Shown here: positions 16,806 through 25,617 of the stretch, in pieces
Numbering within the stretch: the first letter of the stretch is position 1
Layout of the letters: every line of letters starts with the position of its first letter
DNA from: M3007 sp031425035
GTDB lineage: Bacteria; Bacteroidota; Bacteroidia; Chitinophagales; Saprospiraceae
Assembly: GCA_031425035.1 (NCBI GenBank)
Contig: JANPIN010000111.1
Coordinates: forward strand, 1-64,000
DNA length: 64,000 nt
Direction of reading: 5' to 3'
Translations under genes and position numbers: made by a program
The notes under the pieces: generated by a model
Database searches by the model: none
The model's input: the letters and a program-made list of their open reading frames with translations, nothing else
What the model was told of the DNA's origin: nothing

Positions 16806-17969
16806 TTAAAACGGATTTGTAATATCCGGGTTGTTGATAAATTCGGTATCGGTGAGTGTATGCAGGAAAGCAATAATCGCCGATTTCTGATAAGGCGTTA
16901 AACCACTGTATCGAACGGGATTGGTACCCGGAACAGGTTTACCAATCTGACGAATGAACTGATCTTCATTGGACACCCCAAAACCGTTGTGGCTGTAGTG
17001 ATCAAGGACCTGTTCCAGGGTTTGAAAACGCCCATCGTGCATATAAGGGGCGGTCAAGGCAATATTGAACAAACCGGGCGCCCGAAACTTACCATTATCA
17101 TTGATCAGACCAGTGATGGCTCCGCGTCCTTTGTCCGGGAAATCATTCAATGAGCCGACGCTATCCAAACCATTGTTGAAAAAATTACCAGTGGTTAAGG
17201 TTTCTCCACCATGGCAGTGAAAACACTGGCCATCCGGCAGATCGACGCCGTATTTATCTCTTTCATCAAAAAACATGATCTTACCATCCAGCTCCTCTTC
17301 CGTGTACTCTCCTTCGCCGCGCTGCAGCTTTTCAAACCGGGAGTTACCGCTGCCGATCAAGATGCGTTCAAACTGCGACAAAGCCTTGGCAGCCAGTTCT
17401 TTGGAAATTTCATCCTTGGAATTAATGCCGAAAGCCTTCCGGAAGAGGGTAGGGTACTGGTCATGCGTTTTCAGCCGCTCAATCACTTGTGGCCATTGGG
17501 CATGCATTTCGATGGGGTTCTCCACCGGCTCTAAAGCCTGGGCTTCCAGACCTAGCGAACGGCCGTCCCAGAAGAGTTTGTTCGTATAGGCAATATTGAG
17601 CAGCGACATGGAGCTGCGACTGCCTTGTATACCATCCACCCCCTTCGAGAAAGCCAGTTGATCCGTAAAACTCCCCTGCGGTAAATGGCAGGAGGAGCAG
17701 GACTGCGAACTATCTCTGGATAAAATGGGATCATAGAACAATCGGCGCCCCAACTGCACGGCGTCATAGGTCATCGGGTTATTCGCCGGAATGGGTATTT
17801 GCAGAAAGTTAGCCGGCTTTTTGATCGTATAAGGCTGCGGCGCATAGGGAATGCCGGTCAGATCGCCATTGCCCGTACCGGAGCCGCCGGGAACGGGGTC
17901 TTTTTTACAGGCAGCAAAAAGCAGCACCGAACCCAGCCCTAAACCCCAAAAAAGATGTTTCATTTTCAA
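16806..17969 (-). CDS. Di-haem cytochrome c peroxidase/MauG family lipoprotein (MbnH-like)
   Basis: 387 residues. Lipobox LLFAAC places it as a lipoprotein in the periplasmic space. Two c-type haem sites are visible, CSSCH (91-95) and CFHCH (249-253), in the bacterial CCP/MauG arrangement, with the conserved NPIEM and APYMHDGRF segments. It lies 17 nt downstream of an MbnP-family gene. In methanotrophs, MbnH is a MauG-like enzyme that oxidises a tryptophan of MbnP to kynurenine, completing a copper site. Gene order points to that role here; an ordinary hydrogen-peroxide-reducing CCP is the alternative. A strong terminator follows it. Confidence 0.85.
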   Translation of the reverse strand: MKMKHLFWGLGLGSVLLFAACKKDPVPGGSGTGNGDLTGIPYAPQPYTIKKPANFLQIPIPANNPMTYDAVQLGRRLFYDPILSRDSSQSCSSCHLPQGSFTDQLAFSKGVDGIQGSRSSMSLLNIAYTNKLFWDGRSLGLEAQALEPVENPIEMHAQWPQVIERLKTHDQYPTLFRKAFGINSKDEISKELAAKALSQFERILIGSGNSRFEKLQRGEGEYTEEELDGKIMFFDERDKYGVDLPDGQCFHCHGGETLTTGNFFNNGLDSVGSLNDFPDKGRGAITGLINDNGKFRAPGLFNIALTAPYMHDGRFQTLEQVLDHYSHNGFGVSNEDQFIRQIGKPVPGTNPVRYSGLTPYQKSAIIAFLHTLTDTEFINNPDITNPF

Positions 17970-17986
17970 ATTGTTTTAAAGAAAAA

Positions 17987-18745
17987 CTACTGGACAACCA
18001 CGGCATTACCAAAATTACCCATCAGGGTTTCCATGAGGGTTACGCCGGAAGAACCGTGCATGGAACTCGGCGTGGTTTCCAGATCGAACAACTGGCCGCT
18101 AAAAGTAAAGAGTTTTTTCAGGTCCATATTCAGGGTAGCTTTCCCGCCATCCTCGGTCACCACGATGTCGTGACTGAAAGTGAAGGATTTATAACACTGA
18201 TCGCCACCGCAGTGGTAGGTCAGATCGAGTACGGCCGTACCGGAACCGCCGGGGTAGGCATACCCTTCTATTTTAGAGAAAATATAGCTTTTCCAGCCGG
18301 GCCAGTATTCGCTTTCCTGATAAAGTGGAGTACCGGGCGAAAAATCAGCCGGTTTCTTGGCATTCAGATCCGGTCTTACCCCAAAACCCAAACGAATGCC
18401 GGTATACGTACCCGCATCCAGGGCATTGGCATACACCCTGGAGACGGTTGCCGCTACGTTGGTCGTGGCATTATCGGGGGTGAAATTCACGTATTCAATA
18501 TCCGAAAGTTTGAATTCTTCCGTGCCTTTGAGCAGCACTATGTCCGACAGGTACAGGTTAAAACGCGTGAATACGACGGGAAAAGTACCATAATTGTACT
18601 CTTTATTGGTTTCCAGGGCCTGTCCGTCATAAGTCGGTTGAAAGGTTAACTGAAAAGAAGCCGGACTGGGGGTGGTCTCGTCTTTACAGCTGGTCAGGAA
18701 AAGAGCTGATAAAGCAAAAATGGAAAATAGCAAACGGATGCGCAT
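17987..18745 (-). CDS. MbnP-family copper-binding lipoprotein
   Basis: 252 residues, lipobox LFLTSC (Cys20). The sequence follows MbnP-like proteins: beta-rich N-terminus, the segment FTRFNLYLSDIVLL, and the aromatic motif YWPGWKSYIFSKIEG (Trp148, Trp151), which in characterised relatives holds the tryptophan converted to kynurenine. A CGGDQC pair (179-184) and several His residues follow (YHCGG, FSHDI). MbnP binds copper in the periplasm. It is directly upstream of the MauG/MbnH-like gene, which would carry out the modification. The copper function is inferred from family and context. Confidence 0.8.
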   Translation of the reverse strand: MRIRLLFSIFALSALFLTSCKDETTPSPASFQLTFQPTYDGQALETNKEYNYGTFPVVFTRFNLYLSDIVLLKGTEEFKLSDIEYVNFTPDNATTNVAATVSRVYANALDAGTYTGIRLGFGVRPDLNAKKPADFSPGTPLYQESEYWPGWKSYIFSKIEGYAYPGGSGTAVLDLTYHCGGDQCYKSFTFSHDIVVTEDGGKATLNMDLKKLFTFSGQLFDLETTPSSMHGSSGVTLMETLMGNFGNAVVVQ

Positions 18746-18864
18746 GACTGGACTGTTTAGCGTGGTGTATAATGAATACGTGTAAAAAGACGATGGTATA
18801 CGCCGCCGGACGAGTTATGACGTCAATATGACTGCCTACTTCGGCGGACAAAACTCCGAACTTT

Positions 18865-19701
18865 TTACTGGGAAACGCTAAAAACGTTGGTCAGGTTGGC
18901 GATGATTTGCGTCTTCCACGCGGAAATGTCATGCACGGTCAAATTAACTCCCGTCATCAGGGCCTGATAGTCGGTGAGGAGCCGCAAACGGAAGTCTGCG
19001 CCGGTCGTATGCTGCACCGCTCCGTTGCTTTGCAGGAAGAAATCACCCAGATCTGCGCGGGTGAGCGAGATGGTATCGGGTATAGTCGTACTAAAGGTGT
19101 CGCGGGTCAGCACGATCCGGGCAAAGACATAACCGGCCGCCGGGCCAAACCAAAGGCTATCGGTTTGGGTGCGCAACGGATGGCCTGCCGGCGCTAAGGG
19201 CGCAATGACCCGCCCGGTCGCGGCCGATAATCCCAGGCGGAAACGGGCCGCGTCGAAGTTCCCGTTCTGCCGGAAGGTGCCGACGTTGTTGCTGAGCGAA
19301 AGGCGGCGGATCAATAAAAAGTCGTCAATAAAAGGGTTCGTTACGGTATCCTGCACATTGGCGCCAAAGGCCCGTAACTGCACGGAATCGCTCACGGTAT
19401 ACGTCTGACCGTTTTGAATTAACTGAAATTCCGACAAATAGAAAACAATGCTGTTCAGCTTGAACAGATGGTTCGTGTCGTAGGGCGCCGGGTAGGGTTT
19501 ATTTTCCTGGAAACTGCCGGCGCCATAGTTCTGGACCACGTCCAGGATGAGCTGCGGATATTCACAACAGCAGTCTTTATCGGCGCTGGCATCGAAATTC
19601 GTGGCTTCTATGTCCAGACAGCCGGAAGCCGGTTCAAAACAGGCGCTTTGAATCAACAGCACTAAAACCAGTAAAGCGAATGGCAAACGCATCATAATCA
19701 A
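18865..19701 (-). CDS. Second MbnP-like lipoprotein with Cys-rich N-terminal segment
   Basis: 278 residues, lipobox LIQSAC. After it comes GCLDIEATNFDASADKDC with a run of three cysteines, a motif common at the N-terminus of Bacteroidota surface proteins. The rest parallels the next gene: FKLNSIVFYLSEFQLI matches its FTRFNLYLSDIVLL, and LWFGPAAGYVFARI matches its YWPGWKSYIFSKI, keeping one Trp. I therefore call it a diverged MbnP paralogue. It heads the set MbnP-like, MbnP, MbnH-like; the 119-nt gap to the second gene shows no feature. Confidence 0.7.
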   Translation of the reverse strand: MIMMRLPFALLVLVLLIQSACFEPASGCLDIEATNFDASADKDCCCEYPQLILDVVQNYGAGSFQENKPYPAPYDTNHLFKLNSIVFYLSEFQLIQNGQTYTVSDSVQLRAFGANVQDTVTNPFIDDFLLIRRLSLSNNVGTFRQNGNFDAARFRLGLSAATGRVIAPLAPAGHPLRTQTDSLWFGPAAGYVFARIVLTRDTFSTTIPDTISLTRADLGDFFLQSNGAVQHTTGADFRLRLLTDYQALMTGVNLTVHDISAWKTQIIANLTNVFSVSQ

Positions 19702-19714
19702 GGGGCCTGGGCAG

Positions 19715-20542
19715 TTAACGTTGTTCCTTTTCCATCTCTTTCATCATCTGCCGGATGATCTGTTTGACCTGCGAGGAAAATTCCTTTTCCAGGATCCAGT
19801 GGCCATAGTTTTTTTCTTTCCGCAGCACTTCTTTTACTTCCTGGTTCATGTATTTGCCAAAGGTGAAAATGATTTTCCCATCGGGTTGCACCCGCAGTTT
19901 TTGCGTAGCGTCCAGGAAGTTGAGGTCATTGGTGAAGTCATGCAAAGCCTGCATATCGTTCTTGATGGGCGCCGGAATGGCGTTGCCGTCTTCGTCGAGC
20001 AGATCTTTGCCTTCGTAGGCCACCAATTGGCCTTTAAACACTTCGAGCGTGGCGCGCACGTCGGCCAGGGCATCGTGGGCATCTTCCAGTTCCCGGCCGC
20101 AGTACAGGCGATAGGCGGCGCGCAGGGTACGCGGTTCCATTTTATAAAAAATGCGCTGTACGTCGATCAGGCGGCGTTTGCTCACGTCGAGCTCCATGCC
20201 GACCCGCGCGAATTCTTCCATCAGCATGGGAATATCGAAGCGGTTCGAGTTATACCCGGCCAGATCGGAAGCACCGATGAAATCCCAGATTTTCTGCGCC
20301 ACCTGCCCGAAAGTGGGCTTGTTGGCCAGGTCTTTCGGGGTAATGCCGTGTATTTGCATCGATTCTTCGGAAATGGGGATACCCGGATTGATGAGCATGG
20401 ACATTTCCGCTGGCGGCTCGCCGTTCTTATGCATTTTAACCATCGCCAGCTGCACAATGCGGTCGCGGATCACGTTGAGGCCGGTGGTCTCTACGTCAAA
20501 AAATACCAGGTCGCGGTCGAGCCGGAGTTGTACATCTTGCAT
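19715..20542 (-). CDS. DnaQ-like 3'-5' exonuclease (DEDDh)
   Basis: 275 residues. Exonuclease motif I FFDVETTGL gives Asp16 and Glu18, motif II lies in YNSNRFDIPML, and motif III is HDALADV, the DEDDh class typified by the epsilon subunit of DNA polymerase III. The family has proofreading and nucleic-acid-trimming members. The C-terminal 90 residues (IFTFGKYMNQEVKEVLRKE) are an extra module often seen in Bacteroidota homologues, so this may be a stand-alone exonuclease rather than the polymerase subunit. The leader directly before its ATG is a heptamer array. It ends 13 nt before the MbnP-like gene on the same strand. Confidence 0.85.
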   Translation of the reverse strand: MQDVQLRLDRDLVFFDVETTGLNVIRDRIVQLAMVKMHKNGEPPAEMSMLINPGIPISEESMQIHGITPKDLANKPTFGQVAQKIWDFIGASDLAGYNSNRFDIPMLMEEFARVGMELDVSKRRLIDVQRIFYKMEPRTLRAAYRLYCGRELEDAHDALADVRATLEVFKGQLVAYEGKDLLDEDGNAIPAPIKNDMQALHDFTNDLNFLDATQKLRVQPDGKIIFTFGKYMNQEVKEVLRKEKNYGHWILEKEFSSQVKQIIRQMMKEMEKEQR

Positions 20543-20549
20543 TAATAGG

Positions 20550-20582
20550 AACGATGAACTATAAACGATGAACTATGAACGG
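20550..20582. repeat. Heptamer array (AACGATG/AACTATR) at an exonuclease start
   Basis: Four strictly 7-nt units (AACGATG, AACTATA, AACGATG, AACTATG) and a partial fifth. The array begins 8 nt upstream of the exonuclease ATG and nearly fills the 51-nt gap to terC. The unit matches the iscX leader array. Confidence 0.88.
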
Positions 20583-20593
20583 TTAATCCGGGC

Positions 20594-21481
20594 TTACTGC
20601 TGCTGATCTTCATTATCGAGCAGGTTGTCATCCATCAGGCCCCGCACCCGCGCCGTTTCGGAATAGCCATGGAGCTGTACCGGTTTTCGCGCTTTACGCA
20701 TGCGAATGTTGAGCATTTCCGTGAAGAGCGAAAAGAAAATGGCGAAGTATAAATATCCTTTCGGTACTGACCCATCAATGAAATGGCCTAAGTGGGCTGC
20801 CTCCGCGATCAGTGAAAAACCGATCAGGATCAGGAAGGAAAGGCCCAGCATCTGCACCGTAGGGTGGTTATTGACGAACGCGCTCACCGGTCCCGAGAAC
20901 AGCATCATCACCAGTACCGACATCACGACGGCAATGATCATCACTTCCAGGCTGTTCGGAATACCGTTGGCAATACCCACGGCGGTCAGGATGGAGTCGA
21001 AGGAAAACACGATGTTGATCAGGGCAATTTGCAGAATCACCTGGTTGAGCGCCGTTTTTCCGCTTTTTACCTGCGGGTCGTCGTCTTCGCCTTCCAGTTT
21101 ATGGTGGATTTCGGAGGTCGCTTTGTACAGCAGGAAAATACCCCCGATTAGCAGGATCAAACCCTGTCCGTTCACAAACGGCGGCGTATGCTCGCCTGTC
21201 GTTTCATGCGATTCCAGCCAGGGCAGGTTGACGTAAAACAGGGGATCTTTCATGCCGATGATCCAGGTTATACCGAACAGCAGCACGATACGCAGCAGCA
21301 TGGCCAGCGCCAGACCGATGTTGCGGGCTTTGGGCTGCTCGGCGGCGGGAAGTTTGGAAGAAATAATGGACAGGAATATGATGTTATCGACGCCCAGAAC
21401 GATTTCCAGAAAAGTCAGCGTCAGCAGACTGATCCAAAAAGCGCCTGAACTCAGATCTGGCATGGATAAAAGGTACATCAC
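20594..21481 (-). CDS. TerC family membrane protein
   Basis: 295 residues with seven to nine hydrophobic helices. The TerC signature TLTFLEIVLGVDNIIFLSI (acidic Glu and Asp in helix 1) and its second copy LINIVFSFDSILTAVGIAN are both present. TerC-family proteins are linked to metal-ion export (manganese in characterised members) and to tellurite resistance. A loop rich in acidic residues (LEGEDDDPQV) lies between the halves. ATG 21481 is used; 21463 (MPDLSS) is also plausible. A strong promoter lies 37 nt upstream. No other ter genes are adjacent, so a metal-homeostasis role is more likely than a tellurite operon. Confidence 0.88.
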   Translation of the reverse strand: MMYLLSMPDLSSGAFWISLLTLTFLEIVLGVDNIIFLSIISSKLPAAEQPKARNIGLALAMLLRIVLLFGITWIIGMKDPLFYVNLPWLESHETTGEHTPPFVNGQGLILLIGGIFLLYKATSEIHHKLEGEDDDPQVKSGKTALNQVILQIALINIVFSFDSILTAVGIANGIPNSLEVMIIAVVMSVLVMMLFSGPVSAFVNNHPTVQMLGLSFLILIGFSLIAEAAHLGHFIDGSVPKGYLYFAIFFSLFTEMLNIRMRKARKPVQLHGYSETARVRGLMDDNLLDNEDQQQ

Positions 21482-21518
21482 TGTTTAATATGGTTTAATA
21501 AGTGTAAAAATCAGGCCG

Positions 21519-21548
21519 CAAACCTACAGCTTTTCGGCGGAAGCCAAA
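21519..21548 (-). promoter_or_regulatory. Bacteroidota promoter for terC
   Basis: Minus strand TTTG (21545-21548), 18-nt spacer, TAGGTTTG (21519-21526). Both boxes match consensus; the -7 box lies 37 nt before the terC ATG. Confidence 0.7.
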
Positions 21549-21643
21549 GCGCGGGCAAAACGGTCAACAACAAAAAATCGGACGAACGTCCCGGCGAGCC
21601 CGACGGTAGTCGGCGGACATTTCGATGCATTAAAATCGTTTGC

Positions 21644-21676
21644 TTGCCTATTGCTGCGAGGGACACCTTATTTTTG
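21644..21676 (+). promoter_or_regulatory. Bacteroidota promoter for the Omp28-like gene
   Basis: TATTTTTG at 21669-21676 matches the -7 consensus; TTG at 21644-21646 is 22 nt upstream. The ATG at 21717 follows after a 40-nt leader, supporting that start over an in-frame ATG at 21651. Confidence 0.55.
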
Positions 21677-21716
21677 CCTGAAAGAAGCGTGCCTTCGTTT
21701 AAAAAAATGCTTTAAG

Positions 21717-22718
21717 ATGAAGAAAATATTTTTACTCCTGGTCAATGTATTGGTTATCAATGCCTTGATCGCCCAAATTCCTGCCAAGAAATACGTGCTG
21801 CTGGAACACATGACCAATTCCAGGTGCTCCATCTGCAAGAGCAAGAACCCCGCATTCTACACCCTCATCAATCAGGCCCAGTACGCCGACGACGTGCACC
21901 ACATCTCTTACCACCCCTCGGTGCCGTACAATACCTGCGTATTTTACCTGGCCAATAAAATCGAAAACAATGCCCGGACGGCCGTGTACGGTGTGCAGGG
22001 TACGCCCCGCCTGGCGATCAATGGCACCCTGATCAGCGAGAACGGACCGCTCCTGCCGGAAGCGACCCTGCAGACTTACATCGATAAAACCAGCCCGGTA
22101 TATCTCCAGGTGACGGAAACGGGTGTTGGCTCGGAGCGGGTGGCGGCTATATCGATCCATACAAAGGTGGCCACGCCGATCGAAGGCTATAAACTCTATG
22201 CCGCCCTGGTGGAAAAAACCATCAACCTGACCACGCCGAACGGAGAAACGCAGCACCACGACGTGTTCCGGAAAATGCTTCCCGAGATCAACGGCATCGC
22301 CTATACGCCGGCCAGTGAGGGTCAGGAGGTGACCTTTACCTTCAATTACACCATTGATGCCGGCTGGAATGCCAATGAAATGTACGTCGTGGCTTTTCTG
22401 CAGAACCCGACCACCAAAGACGTGCTGAACAGCGGCACCAAGTTCGATCCGGCCGTCTCCGCTACCGGGGAAGTGGCCGTCACCAGACAGATACGTATTT
22501 TGCCTAACCCGGTCCGCGACCAGGCCTATGCCCAACTCGACGACGATCAGGCCCAACAGGTGGAGATTTTTGCCGTCAATGGTCAGCGGATTGCCAGCTC
22601 TTTTTCCAGCGAACAAAACACCGTCTCTATACCGACTGCGACCTTAACGCCGGGCATTTACTTCCTGAAAATAACGGGAAAAAAAGGCGTGTACACGGGC
22701 AAGATGGTGAAGGAGTAA
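21717..22718 (+). CDS. Omp28-related thioredoxin-like protein with T9SS sorting domain
   Basis: 333 residues. Signal peptide about 1-19 (LLVNVLVINALIAQ). The N-terminal domain has a CxxC in EHMTNSRCSICKSKNPAF and a cis-Pro-like GVQGTPRLAING, as in Omp28 and thiol-disulfide proteins of this phylum. A beta-sandwich region follows, then a type A T9SS sorting domain from about residue 262 (RILPNPVRDQAYAQL) to KMVKE. It should reach the surface, where it may handle extracellular disulfides; that role is inferred. ATG 21717 is chosen because it begins the signal peptide and follows a good promoter. Confidence 0.85.
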   Translation: MKKIFLLLVNVLVINALIAQIPAKKYVLLEHMTNSRCSICKSKNPAFYTLINQAQYADDVHHISYHPSVPYNTCVFYLANKIENNARTAVYGVQGTPRLAINGTLISENGPLLPEATLQTYIDKTSPVYLQVTETGVGSERVAAISIHTKVATPIEGYKLYAALVEKTINLTTPNGETQHHDVFRKMLPEINGIAYTPASEGQEVTFTFNYTIDAGWNANEMYVVAFLQNPTTKDVLNSGTKFDPAVSATGEVAVTRQIRILPNPVRDQAYAQLDDDQAQQVEIFAVNGQRIASSFSSEQNTVSIPTATLTPGIYFLKITGKKGVYTGKMVKE

Positions 22719-22748
22719 ACTTTTACTGTCAGGCTAAGGTTTGAAGCA

Positions 22749-22782
22749 AAAGGCCGGTTGTTGTAAACTACCGGCTTTTTTG
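22749..22782 (+). terminator. Rho-independent terminator
   Basis: GCCGGT (22753-22758) and ACCGGC (22770-22775), flanked by A and T runs, form a hairpin with an 11-nt loop and six T after it. It ends the Omp28-like transcript and overlaps the promoter of the toxin/antitoxin pair. Confidence 0.8.
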
Positions 22783-22791
22783 CTATTTTTG
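22761..22791 (+). promoter_or_regulatory. Promoter of the toxin/antitoxin pair
   Basis: TTG (22761-22763), 20-nt spacer, TATTTTTG (22784-22791). It is embedded in the preceding terminator hairpin and lies 8 nt before ATG 22800. Confidence 0.6.
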
Positions 22792-22799
22792 TAAACTAA

Positions 22800-23099
22800 A
22801 TGCAACATGTCATGGGAGAAACAATTGATAGTAAAAAAATACGGCTGGTTAAATACATTGCAGCGATGCAAGATGAAGATTTCATAGACCTTCTAGGTAG
22901 GCTGATCGAGCATACTCAATCGTCTGAAAAAAGCACTCGCAATAATTCATTGCAACCTATCCGGGCAAGCCAAAGCATAGCGGACATGATACGGGAACAG
23001 AATTATACAGGTTTTGACCTGGAAAAATTCAATACACTTATCATGGAATTAGACATAAAGGATCAGGAAAATCAACTTCTTCAACAGTTAACCCCATGA
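22800..23099 (+). CDS. Probable antitoxin of a PIN toxin/antitoxin pair
   Basis: 99 residues; an ATG at 22812 (MGETID) is an equally good start. The protein is charged and mostly helical, with a C-terminal part (SIADMIREQNYTGFDLEKFNTLIMELDI) of the kind that wraps PIN toxins. No clear DNA-binding domain is recognised. Its stop overlaps the toxin start in ATGA, typical of translationally coupled pairs. The two genes are markedly richer in A and T than their neighbours, suggesting horizontal acquisition. Antitoxin assignment rests mainly on this arrangement. Confidence 0.7.
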   Translation: MQHVMGETIDSKKIRLVKYIAAMQDEDFIDLLGRLIEHTQSSEKSTRNNSLQPIRASQSIADMIREQNYTGFDLEKFNTLIMELDIKDQENQLLQQLTP

Positions 23100-23554
23100 T
23101 ATATATTCTAGACACAAATATCCTTTTACATTATATAAGGCAAGACAATATTGGTAAACATATAAGCCGATTTTATGCTCCACATTGGAAAGAGCAACCT
23201 CCAATTTTATCTGTTGTCTCCATTGGAGAAATAAAATCGATTGCCAAACAGAATGCTTGGGGCAGTCCTAAAAATAGCATACTCGAACAACTTTTGCGTC
23301 AATTACTGCACGCTGATATTACAATGGATATAATAGAACGGTATGCTGAAATTGATGCTTATAGCCAAAATAAACTTCTCGGCCAACCACTTGAACTTAC
23401 TCCACGTAATATGGGTAAAAATGATCTTTGGATTGCGGCCACCGCTTCTGTATTAGGCGCAAAATTACTAACGACTGATAGCGATTTTGATCATTTAAGA
23501 GGATCGTATATAGATATAGAAGATATTGATACAGTCAGAGTTTACTCGGAGTAA
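23096..23554 (+). CDS. PIN-domain toxin (VapC-like RNase)
   Basis: 152 residues. PIN fold acidic residues are visible: Asp6 in YILDTNILL, Glu in SIGEIKSIA, Asp in KNDLWIAATA, and Asp in LTTDSDFDHL. VapC-like toxins are magnesium-dependent RNases that cut tRNA or rRNA when released from their antitoxin. It overlaps the upstream antitoxin gene by 4 nt. The base composition is low in GC compared with surrounding genes. It ends 8 nt before the converging batA-like gene, so no room remains for a further gene. Confidence 0.85.
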   Translation: MIYILDTNILLHYIRQDNIGKHISRFYAPHWKEQPPILSVVSIGEIKSIAKQNAWGSPKNSILEQLLRQLLHADITMDIIERYAEIDAYSQNKLLGQPLELTPRNMGKNDLWIAATASVLGAKLLTTDSDFDHLRGSYIDIEDIDTVRVYSE

Positions 23555-23561
23555 GCCTTGC

Positions 23562-25613
23562 CTACACCTTCCACAACCTCAAAAACAGCACCTCCAGCGC
23601 CAGGAACAACAGGGCAAAAATGACGCACCAGCGCCACAGTACGATGCCCTGACTTTGTTCGTCGACCACCTGCGTGAAATTCGCTTCCGCATTTTCGTTC
23701 AGCACCTGCATATTCTTTGGTAAGCCCTCGGCCAGTGCATCATCGCTCCGGTAACGCAGGTCACTTTCTTTACGGTCGTAATTGAAGGCATATTCGGCCA
23801 GGGTAGTGTCGCTTTGTAAACCCAGGCGGTACCAGCCCGCATCGCGCACCTGCGTACCGGGCGTCATCAGGACTTTGGAACCTAATATACGCTGCTCGGG
23901 AATAAACTCCGCCCCCGAGGCTTCCGCTCCAGCTGCTGCGGTGGTGGAGCGCAGTTTGTACACCGTTTCGCCACTGGCGGCTACCCGGTGCTGCGCTTCC
24001 AGTACTTCGTCGCGACCGATGGTGTAGGCAATCTGGCGGCCTTTCGTACCGGCAATCGCCATACGGAAAAGCATGGGCACGAAAATCTCCCCGTTCCGCA
24101 CCAGATCGCTGGTTTGCTCATTCAACGGGGCGGCGCAGCAGTACAGCGCACCGGCGCCCTGGCCAAATTTCACCAGCATGGCCGAGCCGTCGCGGTAGGT
24201 CAGAATATGCTCGCCGCGATTGGGGGCGAGGCGGAAATTACCCTGCGTCATAGGCAGGCGCAGGTTGGCGCTTTTATTCAAAAACACGTCGCGAAACACG
24301 AACTCTTCGGTATTGATCTGGCTGGCCTGGCGCTGCGTTGGTTCGAAACCACCGAGGGTACCGCCTTCAAAATTCTGCAACAGGGTGTTGTAGGAAGTCA
24401 AATCGGCATTCTGGGGCGGAAAGACCAGCACATTGCCGCCGTTCTGGGCAAACGTCTTCAGTTCTGCGGCCAAACCGGAGGAAATGTTCGGCACTTCATG
24501 CAGCACGATCAACTGGTAATTGGCAAATTTGGAGTAGTCCAGCGCCCGGGCATCGGCATTCGTTAGTTGAAAATACTTCGCTCCGGCAAAAGCATTATTC
24601 AGGTACTTATTTTCGGTCAAACCATTGACCGACAGCACATTAATATGCTCGGCGACATAAAAGGAAAAGTAGTAATCGTCGTCAAACTGGATGGGGTAGT
24701 CCGTCACCGAAAGCTTGGATTCATGCCAGCCCGGGTGTAAAATATTAAAACCCACCGTATCCAGCCGGGTGCTGCGGGCGGGGATACGCAGGGTGCCCAC
24801 GGGTTTAGCCTGCCCGTCATGGTTCAGCGACAAACGCACTTCTTCAGCGGCCTCGTCGCTGCGGTTGGTGACCTTGACGAAGAGGCTGGCCGGCTGATTC
24901 AGGATCTGCACCGGGCTGTCGAACCACACGCTATCGATGGAAATGTTATTTTCCTGCACGGCCCGCATCGGTACGAGATTTACTTCCAGCAGGCTGTCTT
25001 TGAAATTAGGCAGGTCGGCGATGTTTTCCTGAAAATCGCTGATCACGAAGGCGACTTTGCTGTCCTGGGTCCCGGTATTCAGCGCCTGCTGCTGCCGGAT
25101 GAGTACCTTGGACAGGTCACGGGTGGCCGGACTGGTCCGGATTTCCTCGATACGGCTGAGGGCATCGTCTTTGCTGATCAGGCGCTGGTCGCGGCCTTCG
25201 AAATCGTTGGTCACGATTTGAAACCGGTCGTCCACGGCGTAGGCGGCCACAATGTCCCGGGCGCGTTGTTTTGCCAGTTCCAGCAGCGGTGCGGACTTAG
25301 ATAAAGCCGCCATACTGAACGAGTTATCTACAAATACGCTCACCGCTTTTTCGCCTTTTTTTACATTGGAAGAGAGCGGAATAAAGGGTTGCGCGAAGGC
25401 CAGCACCAGCGCGGCAATAGCCAGGCAGCGCATGAGCAGCACCAGCAGGTTACGCAGTTTCTGGCGGTTGCTGGTTTCTTCCTTCACCTCTTTCAAGAAG
25501 CGGACGTTGGTGAAATACACCTTTTTGAAGCGCCGGAAGTAAAAGAGGTGAATGACGACCGGAATGGCCAATACGGCCAGGGCGGTTAAAAAAGCGGGGA
25601 ATATGAATTGCAT
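23562..25613 (-). CDS. BatA/aerotolerance-type VWA membrane protein
   Basis: 683 residues. It starts with the BatA N-terminal helix (FPAFLTALAVLAIPVVIHLFYF) followed by the phylum-typical RRFKKVYFTNVRFL and a second helix (about 58-80). A von Willebrand A domain follows, with a MIDAS-like VDNSFSMA near residue 91. A long periplasmic region and a C-terminal helix (IVLWRWCVIFALLFLALEVL) complete it. Bat proteins are associated with MoxR ATPases and oxidative-stress tolerance in Bacteroidota. No moxR or other bat gene is adjacent, so it may be an orphan paralogue. Its ATG is 4 nt from a heptamer array. Confidence 0.85.
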   Translation of the reverse strand: MQFIFPAFLTALAVLAIPVVIHLFYFRRFKKVYFTNVRFLKEVKEETSNRQKLRNLLVLLMRCLAIAALVLAFAQPFIPLSSNVKKGEKAVSVFVDNSFSMAALSKSAPLLELAKQRARDIVAAYAVDDRFQIVTNDFEGRDQRLISKDDALSRIEEIRTSPATRDLSKVLIRQQQALNTGTQDSKVAFVISDFQENIADLPNFKDSLLEVNLVPMRAVQENNISIDSVWFDSPVQILNQPASLFVKVTNRSDEAAEEVRLSLNHDGQAKPVGTLRIPARSTRLDTVGFNILHPGWHESKLSVTDYPIQFDDDYYFSFYVAEHINVLSVNGLTENKYLNNAFAGAKYFQLTNADARALDYSKFANYQLIVLHEVPNISSGLAAELKTFAQNGGNVLVFPPQNADLTSYNTLLQNFEGGTLGGFEPTQRQASQINTEEFVFRDVFLNKSANLRLPMTQGNFRLAPNRGEHILTYRDGSAMLVKFGQGAGALYCCAAPLNEQTSDLVRNGEIFVPMLFRMAIAGTKGRQIAYTIGRDEVLEAQHRVAASGETVYKLRSTTAAAGAEASGAEFIPEQRILGSKVLMTPGTQVRDAGWYRLGLQSDTTLAEYAFNYDRKESDLRYRSDDALAEGLPKNMQVLNENAEANFTQVVDEQSQGIVLWRWCVIFALLFLALEVLFLRLWKV

Positions 25614-25617
25614 GGTC

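Noticed and set aside
20594..21481. Tellurite-resistance operon
   Set aside because: Only TerC is present; no terZ, terD or terB-type genes lie alongside, so a general metal-related role is more likely.
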